64,000 nt of DNA. It comes from Mytilus edulis (lineage: Eukaryota > Mollusca > Bivalvia > Mytilida > Mytilidae). The notes below the pieces were generated by a model. That model was not told where the DNA came from. It worked only from the letters and a program-made list of their open reading frames with translations, and made no database searches. Within the stretch, counting starts at the first letter, position 1, and the number at the start of each line of letters is the position of its first letter. The stretch lies in contig NC_092351.1 in NCBI RefSeq assembly GCF_963676685.1, positions 42,646,733-42,710,732 of the forward strand, in the 5' to 3' direction. The position numbers were made by a program, and so were the translations under genes. This document shows positions 33,441 through 44,123 of the stretch, piece after piece.

Positions 33441-34744
33441 TGTTCCTATATCTGTGTTCTTTTGCTTTTTGTGTTTTATTTTCATGTACATTGTACATGT
33501 ATTGATTTTGCCATATCTTTTGTTTTTCTATCATTCATGTATCAGTTTCAAATGTTATCAACCTTATACATGTTATATAAAAAATATCCATTTCTCAACA
33601 TCATCAACATCATTTTCATGATTGTGCATTGTTATGGCATTATCAAATCTGATTTATTATGGTTATTTTTCTATTTTTTCACTTTATCCTCTGTTCAATT
33701 TTTTATTTTGTTTTTGATATTGAAATTTTGCGGCCTGGATAATTTCTGAACCATGAAGAGACATTGATTGTTGAAATGCAAGGAACAACCAAAACAAACT
33801 ATTGTTTAAAAAAAATAAAACTGGGTAAAATGGCTCAAGAATTATACCGATCGTAGTTTGATGGTGCAAGTTCGTAGATCCTGTTATAATCTATTAGAAA
33901 TTTACTGTTATATAGCTGATAATAGAAAGGATCTAATTTTATCATGAAATTTACACAGCACATGTGATTTTCAACATAGCAGGGCCCCATGAACTGTCCA
34001 TTAACACATCTAATTCGAATATTATTTTGTTGGAAAAGTTGTTAAAAAACGAATGAAGGCTGGACCTGGGTATGATTTCATTGAACCGATTGACCATTAA
34101 TTTTTTATTATAAATATAAATCTGTATCCAGATCCATTTGTTTTCTTGATGCGTGTTGATGTTTCAAAAAGACCTGATAGTTTGGTCTTTCATTTGCAAT
34201 CAAATGATCAAAGACACGAATACATTGATTTATAGGTTAAACTTTAAGAGTCATATTTTTCACCCTCAAAAGGTTTTTACCAAAAATAAAATAGATAAGC
34301 AAAATAAATCTCATGTTTTTGGTTGCCATTTTAAAATAAATTCCTTCTGATGAACTTTAAGCGAAGTAGGACCTTTGAAATTTAAATATAATAATACTGC
34401 TTTTTAAATATTAGAGTGTAGGAAATACAGTTAATTATTTTAAGTGAAATGAATTTATTGTCTACATCATATATTTACTTGATTTTTTGCTGATATTAAA
34501 CTTTTTATCACGTGAAAATATCAGAAAAGTATTCCTTAAAAGCATTTTATATGATATTCAAGATTAAATTTCTACCTGTATTGTTTGATAGCAAATACAA
34601 CCAGTTAATTGTTATCTGTGCAGGTTGGGATAACGGTGGACTCTCTGTTTCAATTCACTCAGTGCAATGCAGCACTGGTTGTGTTAAGTGCCCATCTTAG
34701 CATTTTGTTTTACATATTTAGCTGTTAAGAGTACATAGCTTGTG
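33441..34744. other. AT-rich non-coding stretch
   Basis: The open frames here are T-rich, hydrophobic-looking translations without family motifs. I see no RNA gene or repeat. Confidence 0.45.
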
Positions 34745-35345
34745 ATGTTTTGAAGGAGTATGTACCCTTGTGTTGATTTAATGCTAAACATACTGAAATG
34801 TTGTAGATAATCCATAGTCTGTCCCCTTGTACTCATATTTTGCAATTCGATGCTTGATAGATAAAGAATTATTGCATGCAGTTCTAGTTATGATTTCATT
34901 TAAACAAGTTTATAAATGTAGATAATGGTTACAACAAATAAACTATATGGAACAATTCAAGTACACCTTTTATGGTGCGCTCGACTTTGGTGACTCGGCA
35001 CGAGGTGTTTTGGAATGTTAATGTTAAGAGGTTTTTGTAAACAATAAACACCAGCTGATCATAGAAAAACTAGTGGGTTATCTATCTTTAAAATTTTATT
35101 ACCAAAATATTTGTATTAAAGTCTGTGGATATTCTACAAAATTCGTGGTTTTATTTTCACCAAATATCCATTTTCTACTAAATGCAATTAAACCATTAAT
35201 AATACTGCTTTACAGGAAGTTTCCTCTTGATATATGTTCAAAATGGTTCATCTCTATCATTCATTATCTCTACTGTTTTGATAATATTGCAGTTTGAAAA
35301 CGTTGTTTTTCACAGGCCACAGAAGGGGCCATAAACTGTAAGTGA
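34745..35345. repeat. Diverged copy of the TTAA fold-back element
   Basis: Shares with 18141-18861 the TTATTGCATGCAGT.CTAG block, the CGCTCGACTTTGGTGACTCG / GCACGAGGTGTTTTGGAAT middle and the TATTAAAG.CTGTGGAT.TTCTA right arm, ending near GGGCCATAAACTGTAA. The ends have eroded and no TTAA duplication can be claimed. Confidence 0.65.
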
Positions 35346-35589
35346 CCAACATCCCTCTGCATTTGTGATTGTTTGCTGAGAAGAGATAGTATTTCTCTTA
35401 AAAATATTATTGTTTTGCACTTGTAAAGCAAACCGTCTTGATAGATTTTGTATTTTCCATACTTTTGTTGATGTGTGCCATGACAAACGGTGTTGATTGA
35501 TACAAGGCGGTTCACAATTTATTTTAACCTTTAGTTTTAGCAAAGTGTCAATTGGTATTTGTCTTTTCTCATCCACATTTAGCAAAAGT

Positions 35590-36310
35590 AAGGTAAGAAA
35601 CCACTTGGCCCATCACCCAAATCCGCCCCCTCCCGCGCATGTCTTGCGGAGGCTCATTTTCTAAATCCATCCCTCCCGCGCTTGTCCGGCGTGGGGGGCA
35701 TTACTTCCACTTCTTTCCGGCGCTGTTGGTACGGAGGCCCCGTCTCGTTGGGGTTCTATCCTTGCAATCCATTGAACCGTGATGAGAACTTCCGTTGTAC
35801 ATCCTCCCACGATACTGGGCTTCTGTCTCAGAGCAGGTGGCTCTATGGTCTCCAAACTGGTTGCACTTGAGACATATGCTCTGTCGTCCTTGTACAGTGA
35901 TCAGCACATCTCTGTTGTAGCATCTACCACGATGGGGAATGCTCTGGTACTGTGCTTCCGTAACTTTCATAGTATACCCTCGTATAATGTCGACCCCTCC
36001 TCTATCCTCACATGTTGCCCGAAAGTCTGTAGCCATTCAAAAACTAAGACTTTCCTCATATGGTGAGAAAACCAGTGGACCCTCAATCGTATGATACGGC
36101 TATCTATGCGGTCAAGAACCATAGATCCTCCTTCTTCTCCTACATCTAGTCTATTGCCGGTCCCTAGGGTATCAGCCTCTTTTTCCGTCTTGACACTGAT
36201 GTACCATTCTACACCCTCACCCGTCTTGTAGATCGCTTCAAGCTGGTTCATCTCTAGAAGGTCTTCAGGGCGTTGATTACTTGTCCTCTGGTATTCACTC
36301 TTGTTTTAGA
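35590..36310 (-). pseudogene. Tx1-type ORF1 module, subtype A
   Basis: Minus strand: VNTRGQVINAL (about 36265-36300), LEAIYKTGEGVEWYISVKTE (about 36185-36245), DRIDSRIIRLRVHWFSHHMR (36070-36130), VEDRGGVDIIRGYTMKVTEA and RGRCYNRDVLITVQGRQSIC (about 35880-35945), LKCNQFGDHRATCSETEAQY (CCHC knuckle, about 35820-35880). It has two frameshifts, and the end is cut near 35600. It is closest to the modules at 48780-49450 and 52813-53564. Confidence 0.75.
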
Positions 36311-36734
36311 AAATCTGGTTCTATAATACTATTGAATGTAAACTTATGAAAATAGATATATATATAAACAATGTATCAATATCAAAATTATAAATACTAT
36401 AAGCATATGAAAGGTTATGAAGGAGTAATCAAAGTCCGTGGACAGGAGGGCAGTTATTTGAGGGGGTTGATAATCAACATACATACGTCCATAAATCAAG
36501 GAAAATTAGTCAACCTCTAGTTTAAACATATTGTATTGTCTAAATATACAATAGGATTGAATACAAGTTATAACAACTTAAGATAATCCTCTGCATATAA
36601 GTACAATATACAAAATTTTAAGATGACAGCAATTATATATTTCAGTACAATATGAAAAATATATACAATAAATATATTATGTTTAAACAGTAACAATTGG
36701 ATACGAGTTCATAGTCGACATCTGTCGTCCCAAC
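36311..36734 (-). mobile_element. ORF1-ORF2 junction region
   Basis: AT-rich block matching 39720-39975 and 50760-51000 (GAAAATAGATATATATA, ATCAATATCAAAA, GTCCGTGGACAG, GGCAGTTATTT), then about 200 bases of AT-rich DNA not matched elsewhere in the window. Confidence 0.5.
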
Positions 36735-37045
36735 ACAATTTAACGGTAGAGCAAGTGGTCATGTCATCTCCGGTTCGTTCTCCTTTATCAACTTCTTCCC
36801 ATTGTCTTCTTTCTCTTCCTCTTCTGGGTTATCATCCCTCTCCTCTATCTGGTCGTCCATCTTTTGAGTGCATCGATCATGGGGCGGACCTTCACTGCTT
36901 TCAGTACATCGGGCCGCACAAAGGACCCTTCCCTGCTTTAAAGTACCTCGGGTCGCCCTTTTGGTCCTTCACTGCTGCCGTTGGGACTCAACAGAGCGCT
37001 TTCACCGCTTCCATCCTCTCAACCCTGCCCTCGCCGAATCTGCAT
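36735..37045 (-). pseudogene. Tx1-type ORF1 acidic tail
   Basis: The minus strand reads the familiar tail (SSEG repeats, PPHDRCTQK, EERDDNPEEEEKEDNGKKLI, stop region near 36740) in broken frames, joined at 37045 to reverse transcriptase sequence. The joint ESARAGLRG to RT (AEFGE-less, near 37040-37060) recurs at 38660. Confidence 0.55.
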
Positions 37046-38210
37046 AACTCTTCCTGTTGTTTTTAGTTTTGTTCAACTTGAAACCAGTACCTTTACCATA
37101 TAAATCAATCAAATACAAAAATTTAGTAATACTTTTATCAGTGGTTAAAATATCAGTGCTATCATCAGCAAAAACAGAAATGTTACAATTGTCCAAGTAC
37201 CAGGTAAATTAATACCACCAAAATCTTTAATTACTTTTTTAATAAACGGTTCTAAACATAATAAAGAAGATAAACTGCACCCTTGTTTGACAGAGCGAGT
37301 TATCTTTACCGGATTAGAAATAAAATTATTAACAAGGATACAAGATAATAAATCATTATGCAATATTTTAACCCATTTTATCAAATTGGGTCCAAAATTA
37401 AATTTTTCTAAACCTTTTTATCAAAAGCTTTCTCTTGATCCAAAGATACAAAAGCAAATTCAAAGATACAAAAGCACATTTTAATTTTTTCTGATTTACA
37501 TAATCAACAATATTACGATGCAAATAAGCATTATCTAATACAGAGCGACCTCTTAATGCACAAGTTTGGTCTATACCTATAAATCTTATCGGACACTAGT
37601 CCCATTCTAGAACATATAATTTTACTCAAAATTTTAACATCAATATTCAACAAACTAATAGGACGGTAAAATTTAACATCATAATGCTTGGCACCATCTT
37701 TACATATTAAAGTAATATAACTTAGTTTCTGAGAATCAGAACAAGTATTCTCAAAAAAAATATTTTCATATAATAACAATAGCATAGGACCAAAAATATC
37801 TATAAATGTAAGATACAGTTCTTTGGATAAGCCATCCGGACCCGGGTGACTTATTATTTTCCATACTTTTTAAAGAAGTAACAATTTCATCAATAATAAT
37901 GGGAGTCACATAAATTCATATCAAAATCATCTAAAACAGGTAAATCTTCTACGATAAAATCCATAACATCTTGATGAATAGGTTCATTTGTAAATAACTC
38001 TGTATAAAATCTTCAAATTGTTCCATAATATCAATCTGTTTATCAAAAATGACACCATCTTTTCTAATTTCAGAAATCTTTTTCTTTTTACCTTTCTTCA
38101 CTTCTCTTTGAAAAAAATATTTTGTAACACGTTCACTATTGTCTAAAAGTTTCGCTTTACCTCTAAAATCATTTAAATAATATTGTTAAGTAATAGGGTA
38201 ATAATCAAAG
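37046..38210 (-). pseudogene. Tx1/L1-type ORF2 reverse transcriptase fragments
   Basis: From right to left on the minus strand: NSERVTKYFFQREVKKGKKK (about 38080-38145), KSMENNKSPGPDGLSKELYL (about 37815-37880), SYITLICKDGAKHYDVKFYR / PISLLNIDVKILSKIICSRM (37600-37725), the motif-A to motif-B zone with a deletion, VKQGCSLSSLLCLEPFI (about 37235-37290), then NISVFADDSTDILTTDKS (RT motif C FADD, 37140-37190) and YGKGTGFKLNKTK. The NKSPGPDG...NYRPISLLN arrangement is typical of L1/Tx1 RTs. It is riddled with frameshifts and stops. Confidence 0.8.
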
Positions 38211-38655
38211 TACAGACGTCCATAATTTAAGCAGTTAATCAACATCAATTGTCCGAGTACACTTTATAGTTAAAGCAAGTGGCCCTGTCCTTTCTAGTTC
38301 TTCTTCCTTCACCAACTTCTTTCCATTGTCTTCTTGTTCTTTTTCCGTTGTGTCATCATCTCTCCCCCTCTTTCTGGTCTTCCCCGACATGTCCATCCCT
38401 TCAGTACCTCGATCCTGGGGCGGATCTCGACTGCTTTCAGTACATCGGTCCTCCCCCAGGACCTTCACTGCTGTTAGGTACATCAGCACTCGGTTGAGTG
38501 CCTTCACTGCTACTGGTAGTCAGTCCATCGGGCCGCACAGGGGACCCTTCACTGCTTAAAAGTACATCGGGTCGCCCTGTTGACCCTTCACCCCTACTCG
38601 GACACAATACATCAGCACTCAACTGAGCGCTTTCACCGCTTCCATCCTCTTAACC
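38211..38655 (-). pseudogene. Tx1-type ORF1 acidic tail, second copy
   Basis: Minus strand 38507-38235: LTAVKVLGEDRC, DPPQDRGTEGMDMSG, RKRGRDDDTTEKEQEDNGKK, LALTIKCTRTIDVD and stop. Upstream, SSEG-rich repeats (PSADVPNSSEGPGG). At 38655 it joins directly to RT sequence, the same joint as at 37045. Confidence 0.7.
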
Positions 38656-39720
38656 CTGCCCTCGCCGAATCTGCATAACTCTTCCTGTTGTTTTTAGTTT
38701 TGTTCAACTTGAAACCAGTACCTTTACCATATAAATCAATCAAATACAAAAATTTAGTAATACTTTTATCAGTGGTTAAAATACCAGTGCTATCATCAGC
38801 AAAAACAGAAATTTTACAATTGTCCAAATACCAGGTAAATTAATACCTACAATATCTTTAATTACTTTTTTAATAAACGGTTCTAAACATAATATATATA
38901 ATAAAGAAGATAACTGCAACCTTGTTTGACAGAGCGAATTATCTTAACCGGATTAGAAATAAAATTATTAACAAAGATACAAGATAATAAATCATTATAC
39001 AATATTTTCCAAAATTAAATTTTCTTAAACTTTAAACATAAATTCATGTACAATTTTATCAAAAGCTTTCTCTTGATCCAAAGATACAAACACACATCTT
39101 AATTTTTTCTGATTTACATAATCAACAATATTACGATGCAAATGAGCATTATTTAATATAGAGAGACCTCTGCATTATCTAATATAGAGCGACCTCTTAA
39201 TGCACAAGTTTGGTCTATACCTATAATCTTATCGGACACTAGTCCCATTCTAGTAAATATAATTTTACTCAAAATTCTAACATATTCAACAAACTAATAG
39301 GACGGTAAAATTTAACATCTGACTGCTTAGCCCTATCTTTACATATTAAAGTAATACAACTTAGTTTCTGAGAATGAGAAAGTATTCTCAGAAAAAATAT
39401 TTTCATATAATAACATTAGCATAGGACCAAAAATATCTATAAATGTAAGATAAAATTCTTTGGATAAGCCATCTGGACCGGGTGACTTATTATTTTGCAT
39501 ACTTTTTAAAGAATTTACAATGTCATCAATAATAATGGGAGTCACATAAATTCATATCAAAATCAAGTTCATTTGTAAATAACTCTGTATAAAAATCTTC
39601 AAATTGTTTCATAATATCAATCTGTTTATCAAAAATGACACCATCTTTTCTTTTCTAATTTCAGAATTTTTTTTCTTTTTACCTTTCTTCCCTTCTCTTT
39701 GAAAAAACATGGGTTTTAAG
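38656..39720 (-). pseudogene. Tx1-type RT fragments, duplicate of 37046-38210
   Basis: FADDSTGILTTDKSITKFLY (38770-38827) and GKGTGFKLNK are almost base-identical to 37140-37196. NNKSPGPDGLSKEFYLTFID lies at 39440-39500. The offset between copies is about 1,631 bases. Internal indels differ, for example a small tandem duplication at 39140-39200, so the copies have diverged since the duplication. Confidence 0.75.
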
Positions 39721-39978
39721 AGACAAAGGAATGTAACTTTATAAAGACCATACAGTGGTTCTTTAATACTATTAAATATAAACATACGAAAATAGATATA
39801 TATAAACAATATATCAATATCAAAAATATAAATACTATAAACATATGAAAAAATACACCTATAAAAGGTTATAATAAAGGGGTAATCAAATTCAAAGTCC
39901 GTGACAGAAGGGCAGTTATTTCAAGGGGAATAATCATATTAATAATTATATTAAGTACATACGTCCATAATATAAGCA
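39721..39978 (-). mobile_element. ORF1-ORF2 junction region
   Basis: Same AT-rich block as at 50760-51000, with GTCCGTGACAGAAGGGCAGT and TTATTTCAAGGGGAATAATC preceding the ORF1 stop. Confidence 0.5.
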
Positions 39979-40790
39979 GTTAATCAACATCAATTGTCCA
40001 ATTACACTTGATAGGTAAAGCAAGTGGCCCTGTCCTTTCTAGTTCTTCCTTCACCAACTTCTTTCCATTGTCTTCCTGTTCTTCCTCCACTGGATCATCA
40101 TCTCTCCCCTTCTTTCTGGTCTTCTCCGACATGTCCATTCCTTCAGTACCTCGATCCTGGGGACGGATCTTCACCTGTTTCAGTACATCGGTCCTCCACA
40201 GGACCTTAATTGCTGTTAGGTACATCAGCATTCGGTTGAGTGCCTTCACCGCTACTGATAGTCAGTCCGTCGGGCCGCACAGGGGACCCTTCACTGCTAA
40301 AAGGTACATCGGGTCGCCCTGTTGACCCTCGCTGACTCGGCATAGCTCTTCCTGGTGTTACTGGCATGCTGAGGGCAGGCCGACCTCTGGTGTCCTTTCT
40401 GGCCATACTTTAAGCAAACAAGCTGTCTGCCCAAAACTGTGACCAGAACTGGTCGGTTGTATACCATCCCTCTGTATGGTATTGCCATGTACTTTTGTTC
40501 TGTACTTTTCATGACGCCTTTAGAGCCCCAGTCTTCAACTTCAACCATTCGTACTCCATTACTTCCTCCTCTAGCTGTATGGCAGTCCCGTACCGCTTCA
40601 ACCATTCTAATACAAGTTCTTTCCTAAGAGGAGAACCAATGGAGTTTAAACTTGACGACTCTACGGTCGATTCTGTCGAAGTAAATAGCACCGCTGCCGT
40701 TGGTAAGGGCCCGGCGTTGTCCGTCTCCAAACTTCTCGGTCTCAATAGTACCTTCTAGTGCCGCTATCACCTGTTCCCGTGTGTTCACCT
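39979..40790 (-). pseudogene. Tx1-type ORF1, subtype B
   Basis: Minus strand: ETDNAGPLPTAAVLFTSTES (frame-shifted N-part, 40745-40660), LRKELVLEWLKRYGTAIQLE (about 40560-40625), YMAIPYRGMVYNRPVLVTVL (40445-40500), GRQLVCLKYGQKGHQRSACP (40370-40440; the second Cys of the CCHC knuckle is Tyr), SSEG repeats, then RKKGRDDDPVEEEQEDNGKK, LALPIKCNWTIDVD and stop at 39980. The 5' end is cut by the SINE insertion at 40803. Confidence 0.75.
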
Positions 40791-40802
40791 TCGTTGACAT
40801 TA
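40791..40802. repeat. SINE target duplication, left (TCGTTGACATTA)
   Basis: The 12 bases recur exactly at 41234-41245 on the other side of the SINE. Removing the insert rejoins the ORF1 start region. Confidence 0.85.
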
Positions 40803-41233
40803 CACCCCAAGGGTGACTGGGGTATAGAAATATGGTCGCTTGGTCTTCTCCCGACCGGCAGTAAAACGCTTGCTGAAGTGGGGCGTCCGTTTGGCTGTGC
40901 GGGATGTATCAAGTTCGCAGTCACGTCCGTCAGAAGGGGACGTTAAATCCGATGCCTCGTGTAAAGAGAATGCCACGCTCTTTGCACGTTAAGAACCCTT
41001 GCAACAACTCTTTGAGGGGTCTGTAGGTGGCCTGTTGCAAGGCAAAATTTCTGTCCCTATCCAATATATCCTCATTTTCCAGTGGCAGTCCAAATTTCCC
41101 CGACCATCATCCTAGATGGCCTCTATTACAACAACCTACCTATTGTATTTATTGTGAACTTGTTCTCGTCCTGAATATGCATGAAATATTTGCCACTGGA
41201 CGTTAAGCAACCAACAATCAATCAATCAATCAA
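40803..41233 (+). mobile_element. SINE-like element, 431 bp, with ATCA-repeat tail
   Basis: The element begins CACCCCAAGGGTGACTGGGG and ends in CAATCAATCAATCAATCAAT. It is flanked by a perfect 12-bp duplication, the hallmark of LINE-dependent retrotransposition. There is no ORF. A degenerate copy lies at 2305-2590. The short-repeat tail suggests mobilisation by an RTE- or CR1-type LINE rather than L1 (inference). I could not assign its 5' head to a tRNA, 5S or 7SL origin. Confidence 0.8.
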
Positions 41234-41245
41234 TCGTTGACATTA
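41234..41245. repeat. SINE target duplication, right
   Basis: Identical to 40791-40802. Confidence 0.85.
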
Positions 41246-42010
41246 AATAATTCATTTTGTCCTACATGTAATTCATAGTAGTTTCTGAGAAGCTCTAATT
41301 ATAAAGGAGTAATCACAATCAAAGTCCGTGGACAGAAGGGCATTTATTTCAGGGGGAATTATCAATATACATACGTCCATAAATCAAGCAAAGTTAGTCA
41401 ACCTCTATCGTCCAAGCTCACTTCAACGGTAGAGCAAGTGTTCTTGTCCTCTCCAGTTTTTCCTCTTTTACCAACTTCTTGCCATTGCCTTTTTTCTCTT
41501 CCTCTGCCGGGTCATCATCCCTCCCCCTTTTTCTGGTCGTCCCTGATAAGATCCTGGGGTGGACCTTCACTGCTGTCAGTACATCAGTCTCCCAAGGACC
41601 TTCACTGCTGGTATGAACATCAGTACGAGGGTGCCCGTCTTTAACATTATACCCTCGTATATAGTATCGACCCCTCCTCTAACCTCACCTTTTGTCCAAA
41701 ATTCTCGAGCCATTCACAAACCAAGGCTTTCCTCATTTGGTGCGGAAACCAGTGGACCCTCAATCGTATAATACGGTTATCAATGAGGTCAAGCACCACT
41801 GATTCTCCTTCTACATTTCGTCTTTATCACCGGTCCCTATGGTATCAAGTTTTTTTTTACGTCTTAAAACTGAGGTACCATTCTACACACTCACCAGTCT
41901 TGTAGGTGGCTTAAAGCTGGTTCACGCCTGAAAGGACTTAGAGTGTTGATTACTGGTATTCACTTTAGAAAATCTGGCTCTTAAAGATTATTTTGATAAC
42001 GTATGTGGCG
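41246..42010 (-). pseudogene. Tx1-type fragments: junction region, ORF1 tail and subtype A module
   Basis: 41300-41400 is the ORF1-ORF2 junction block. 41400-41560 is an acidic tail. After a jump at about 41620, 41630-41990 is a 5' part of a subtype A module (HMRKALVCEWLENFGQKVR-like, DRIDNRIIRLRVHWFPHQMR-like, LEATYKTGECVEWYLSF-like). The two ORF1 pieces come from different subtypes joined head to tail. All frames are broken. Confidence 0.6.
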
Positions 42011-42595
42011 TAATAATTAAAATTGAGAAAGGAAATTGGGATGTGTCGAGGCGACAACAACCCGACCATAGAGAAGTCAACAGCCGTAGGCCACCAATGG
42101 GTCTTCAATGTAACAAAAAAAACTCCCGCACCCGGAGGCGTCCTTCAGCTGGCCCCTTAAAACATGTATACTAGTTCAGTGATAATGGACGTCATACTAA
42201 ACTCCGAATTATACACAAGAAACTAAATTTAAAAATCATAGAAGACTAACAAAGGCCAGAGGCTCCGGACTTGGGACAGGCGCAAAACTGCGGCGGGGTT
42301 AAACATGTTTATGAGATCTCAACCCTCCCCCTATACTTCTAGCCAATGAAGGAAAGTAAACGCATTAATATTCAGTTCAAGTCCGAGTCTGATGTCAGAA
42401 GATGTAACAAAAGAAAAGAAACAAAATGACAATAATACATAAATAACAACAGACTACTAGCAGTTAACTGACATGCCAGCTCCAGACCTCAATGAAACGT
42501 ATTGAAAGATTATGTCTTCATCATATGAATATTAGACACAATCCCTCCCGTTAGGGGTTTAGTATCATACTATCATAAAATATATGAGAAGCATG
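42011..42595 (-). repeat. Dispersed retroelement 3' tail, copy C
   Basis: Same orientation as 29287-29970 and similar throughout, including GCGTCCTTCAGCTGGCCCC, GACTTGGGACAGGCGCAAAA and GTTAGGGGTTTAGTATCATA. It is truncated before the coding part present in copy B. It interrupts the Tx1-type pile. Confidence 0.7.
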
Positions 42596-43194
42596 CATGC
42601 CGTAATGGAGAACACACGGGTGGCTGCGAAGCCGACACCGTCAACACCTGGGTTTGTCGTAGGATACCGGATATCCTCTAACCTATACTCTTCTCGGTGT
42701 TCTGAGGGAAGGCCGACCTTTCTGGCCACACTTAAGGCAGACAGGCCGTCTCATAACTCCTTTCAGGCCCTGGTCTTCAACTTTAGTCCGTCGTAATCCA
42801 TTATCTCCTCCTCCAATTGGATAGCAGTCCCGTACCGCTCTAACCATTCGGCAACCAATTATTTTCTCAAATGAAGAGGAAACCAATGTACTTTGAATTT
42901 TACTATTCTTAGGACAATCCTATCAAATTAAACGGCACCACTGCCGTTGGTAAGGACTCGCCGCTGTCCATCTCCAAACGTCTCGGTCTGGCTGCCTGTG
43001 GCGAAGGTTAAATACCACTCGGCACCTTCTCCCGTCTTGTAAAGGCGACATGTCTCTGGTCTCCGGAATACCTCATAGGGCTGAGATCACGTGTCCCCGT
43101 GTGTTGACTTTCGCCTGCTGAAACTTGGCCATTAAAGTCTTTTTCATAACATCGGCATTATAATACTGATCTATAACTATACGGGCGGATGCAA
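42596..43194 (-). pseudogene. Tx1-type ORF1 fragments, subtype B, with conserved 5' leader
   Basis: 42600-42650 carries the conserved leader (plus strand GAAGCCGACACCGTCAACAC, then CTGGG.TTTG and GGATACCGGAT) that precedes ORF1 in other copies. Next to it is the degraded end of another copy: CLKCGQKGRPSL (CCHC remnant near 42705-42750), EWL/ERYGTAIQLEEE-like, HWFPLHLRK-like, and the N-terminal KVNTRGHVISAL near 43095. Heavily frameshifted. Confidence 0.6.
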
Positions 43195-43895
43195 CTGAGC
43201 GCTTTCACCGTTCCCGCCTTCTTCTGCCATAGTGACGTCATTTACGTACGTCCTACTGGTGGTGTTGTTCTCCGGGCACGCAGAACGTTGGTGTCCCTTC
43301 TCATCACATTTTAGACAGACTGGCAGCCTGCCTTAAACTGTGACGAGGATAGGTCGGTTGTTAACCATTGCCTTGTAAGGTATGGAGTTGAACTGTGCCT
43401 CCTTGCTCCTCATGGTTTCCGACAGAGATCCGGTCTCTAACTTCAACTGACCATATACCAAGTAGTCTTCTTCTAAGATGATAATCGACCCGTAACATAT
43501 TAGCCACTCCCTCACTAGTTTCTTCTTCATATGGAGGGGGAACAAGTGTATCCGAAATCGAAACCAGTCTACTGTCTATTCTTTCGAATACAACTGATCC
43601 CCTTTCCTGCGGGTTCTCCGTGTTCGATCACCTAAGACCTCTACTTCGTTGTCGGTAATGAATGTTACGTACCATTCATTACCTTCTCCTGTCTTATAAA
43701 TACCCTCCAAACTTCTAATATCCACTATGTATTCTAAAGCGGCGATCACCTGGACACTGGTATTGCATCTCGGTAAATCTAGCTACCAAGGTTCTTCTCA
43801 TCACGTCACCATATCATTATAGTATGAATTCGTGCTGACAGACGGACGGCCGCGAAGCCGACACCTTCAACACCTGGTTTTGTTGTTGGATACCG
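43195..43895 (-). pseudogene. Tx1-type ORF1 module, subtype C, with leader
   Basis: Minus strand 43545-43333: HMKKKLVREWLICYGSIIIL, YLVYGQLKLETGSLSETMRS, KEAQFNSIPYKAMVNNRPIL. Then the CCHC region C.KCDEKGHQRSACPE-like (43270-43320). 5' of the module lies the start region with the conserved leader (plus strand ACGGACGGCCGCGAAGCCGA, about 43842-43861) and GGATACCGTATTA, then the U1 fragment at 43902. Confidence 0.65.
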
Positions 43896-43901
43896 TATTA
43901 A

Positions 43902-43923
43902 GTCACGGTGTTCCCTGTACTAG
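43902..43923 (-). ncRNA. U1 snRNA relic at a retrotransposon 5' junction
   Basis: On the minus strand this reads CTAGTACAGGGAACACCGTG plus AC: U1 nucleotides about 9-29/31 with two substitutions. The retrotransposon leader (TTAATACGGTATCC...) follows directly. Compare 47209-47229 and 48731-48753, where a U1 piece ends at the same nucleotide before the same kind of leader. It is a gene fragment, not a functional RNA. Confidence 0.7.
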
Positions 43924-44123
43924 CTCCTCGCTCTAAGTTTCATAGTATATACCTTTCTATACACTAACTCTAAATAATTAAAGGAAATATATTTATTACA
44001 GGTAAAGTATAGAATGAAAAATATAAATTTGTACTATTAGCATGAGTAGAATTTAAATGTCCTGACAGTGAAAATATAAAGTGGACAAACAGATATATGC
44101 ACTTGCTCAAAATATAACAATTG

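Noticed and set aside
33424-33749. Overlapping hydrophobic open frames resembling membrane proteins
   Set aside because: T-rich DNA gives Phe/Leu/Ile-rich translations by chance; no charge pattern, start context or homology cue.
42596-42720. A fourth U1 relic next to the leader at 42655
   Set aside because: The CTCGGTGTTC stretch looks like U1 at first but aligns better with the CCHC region of ORF1 in neighbouring copies.
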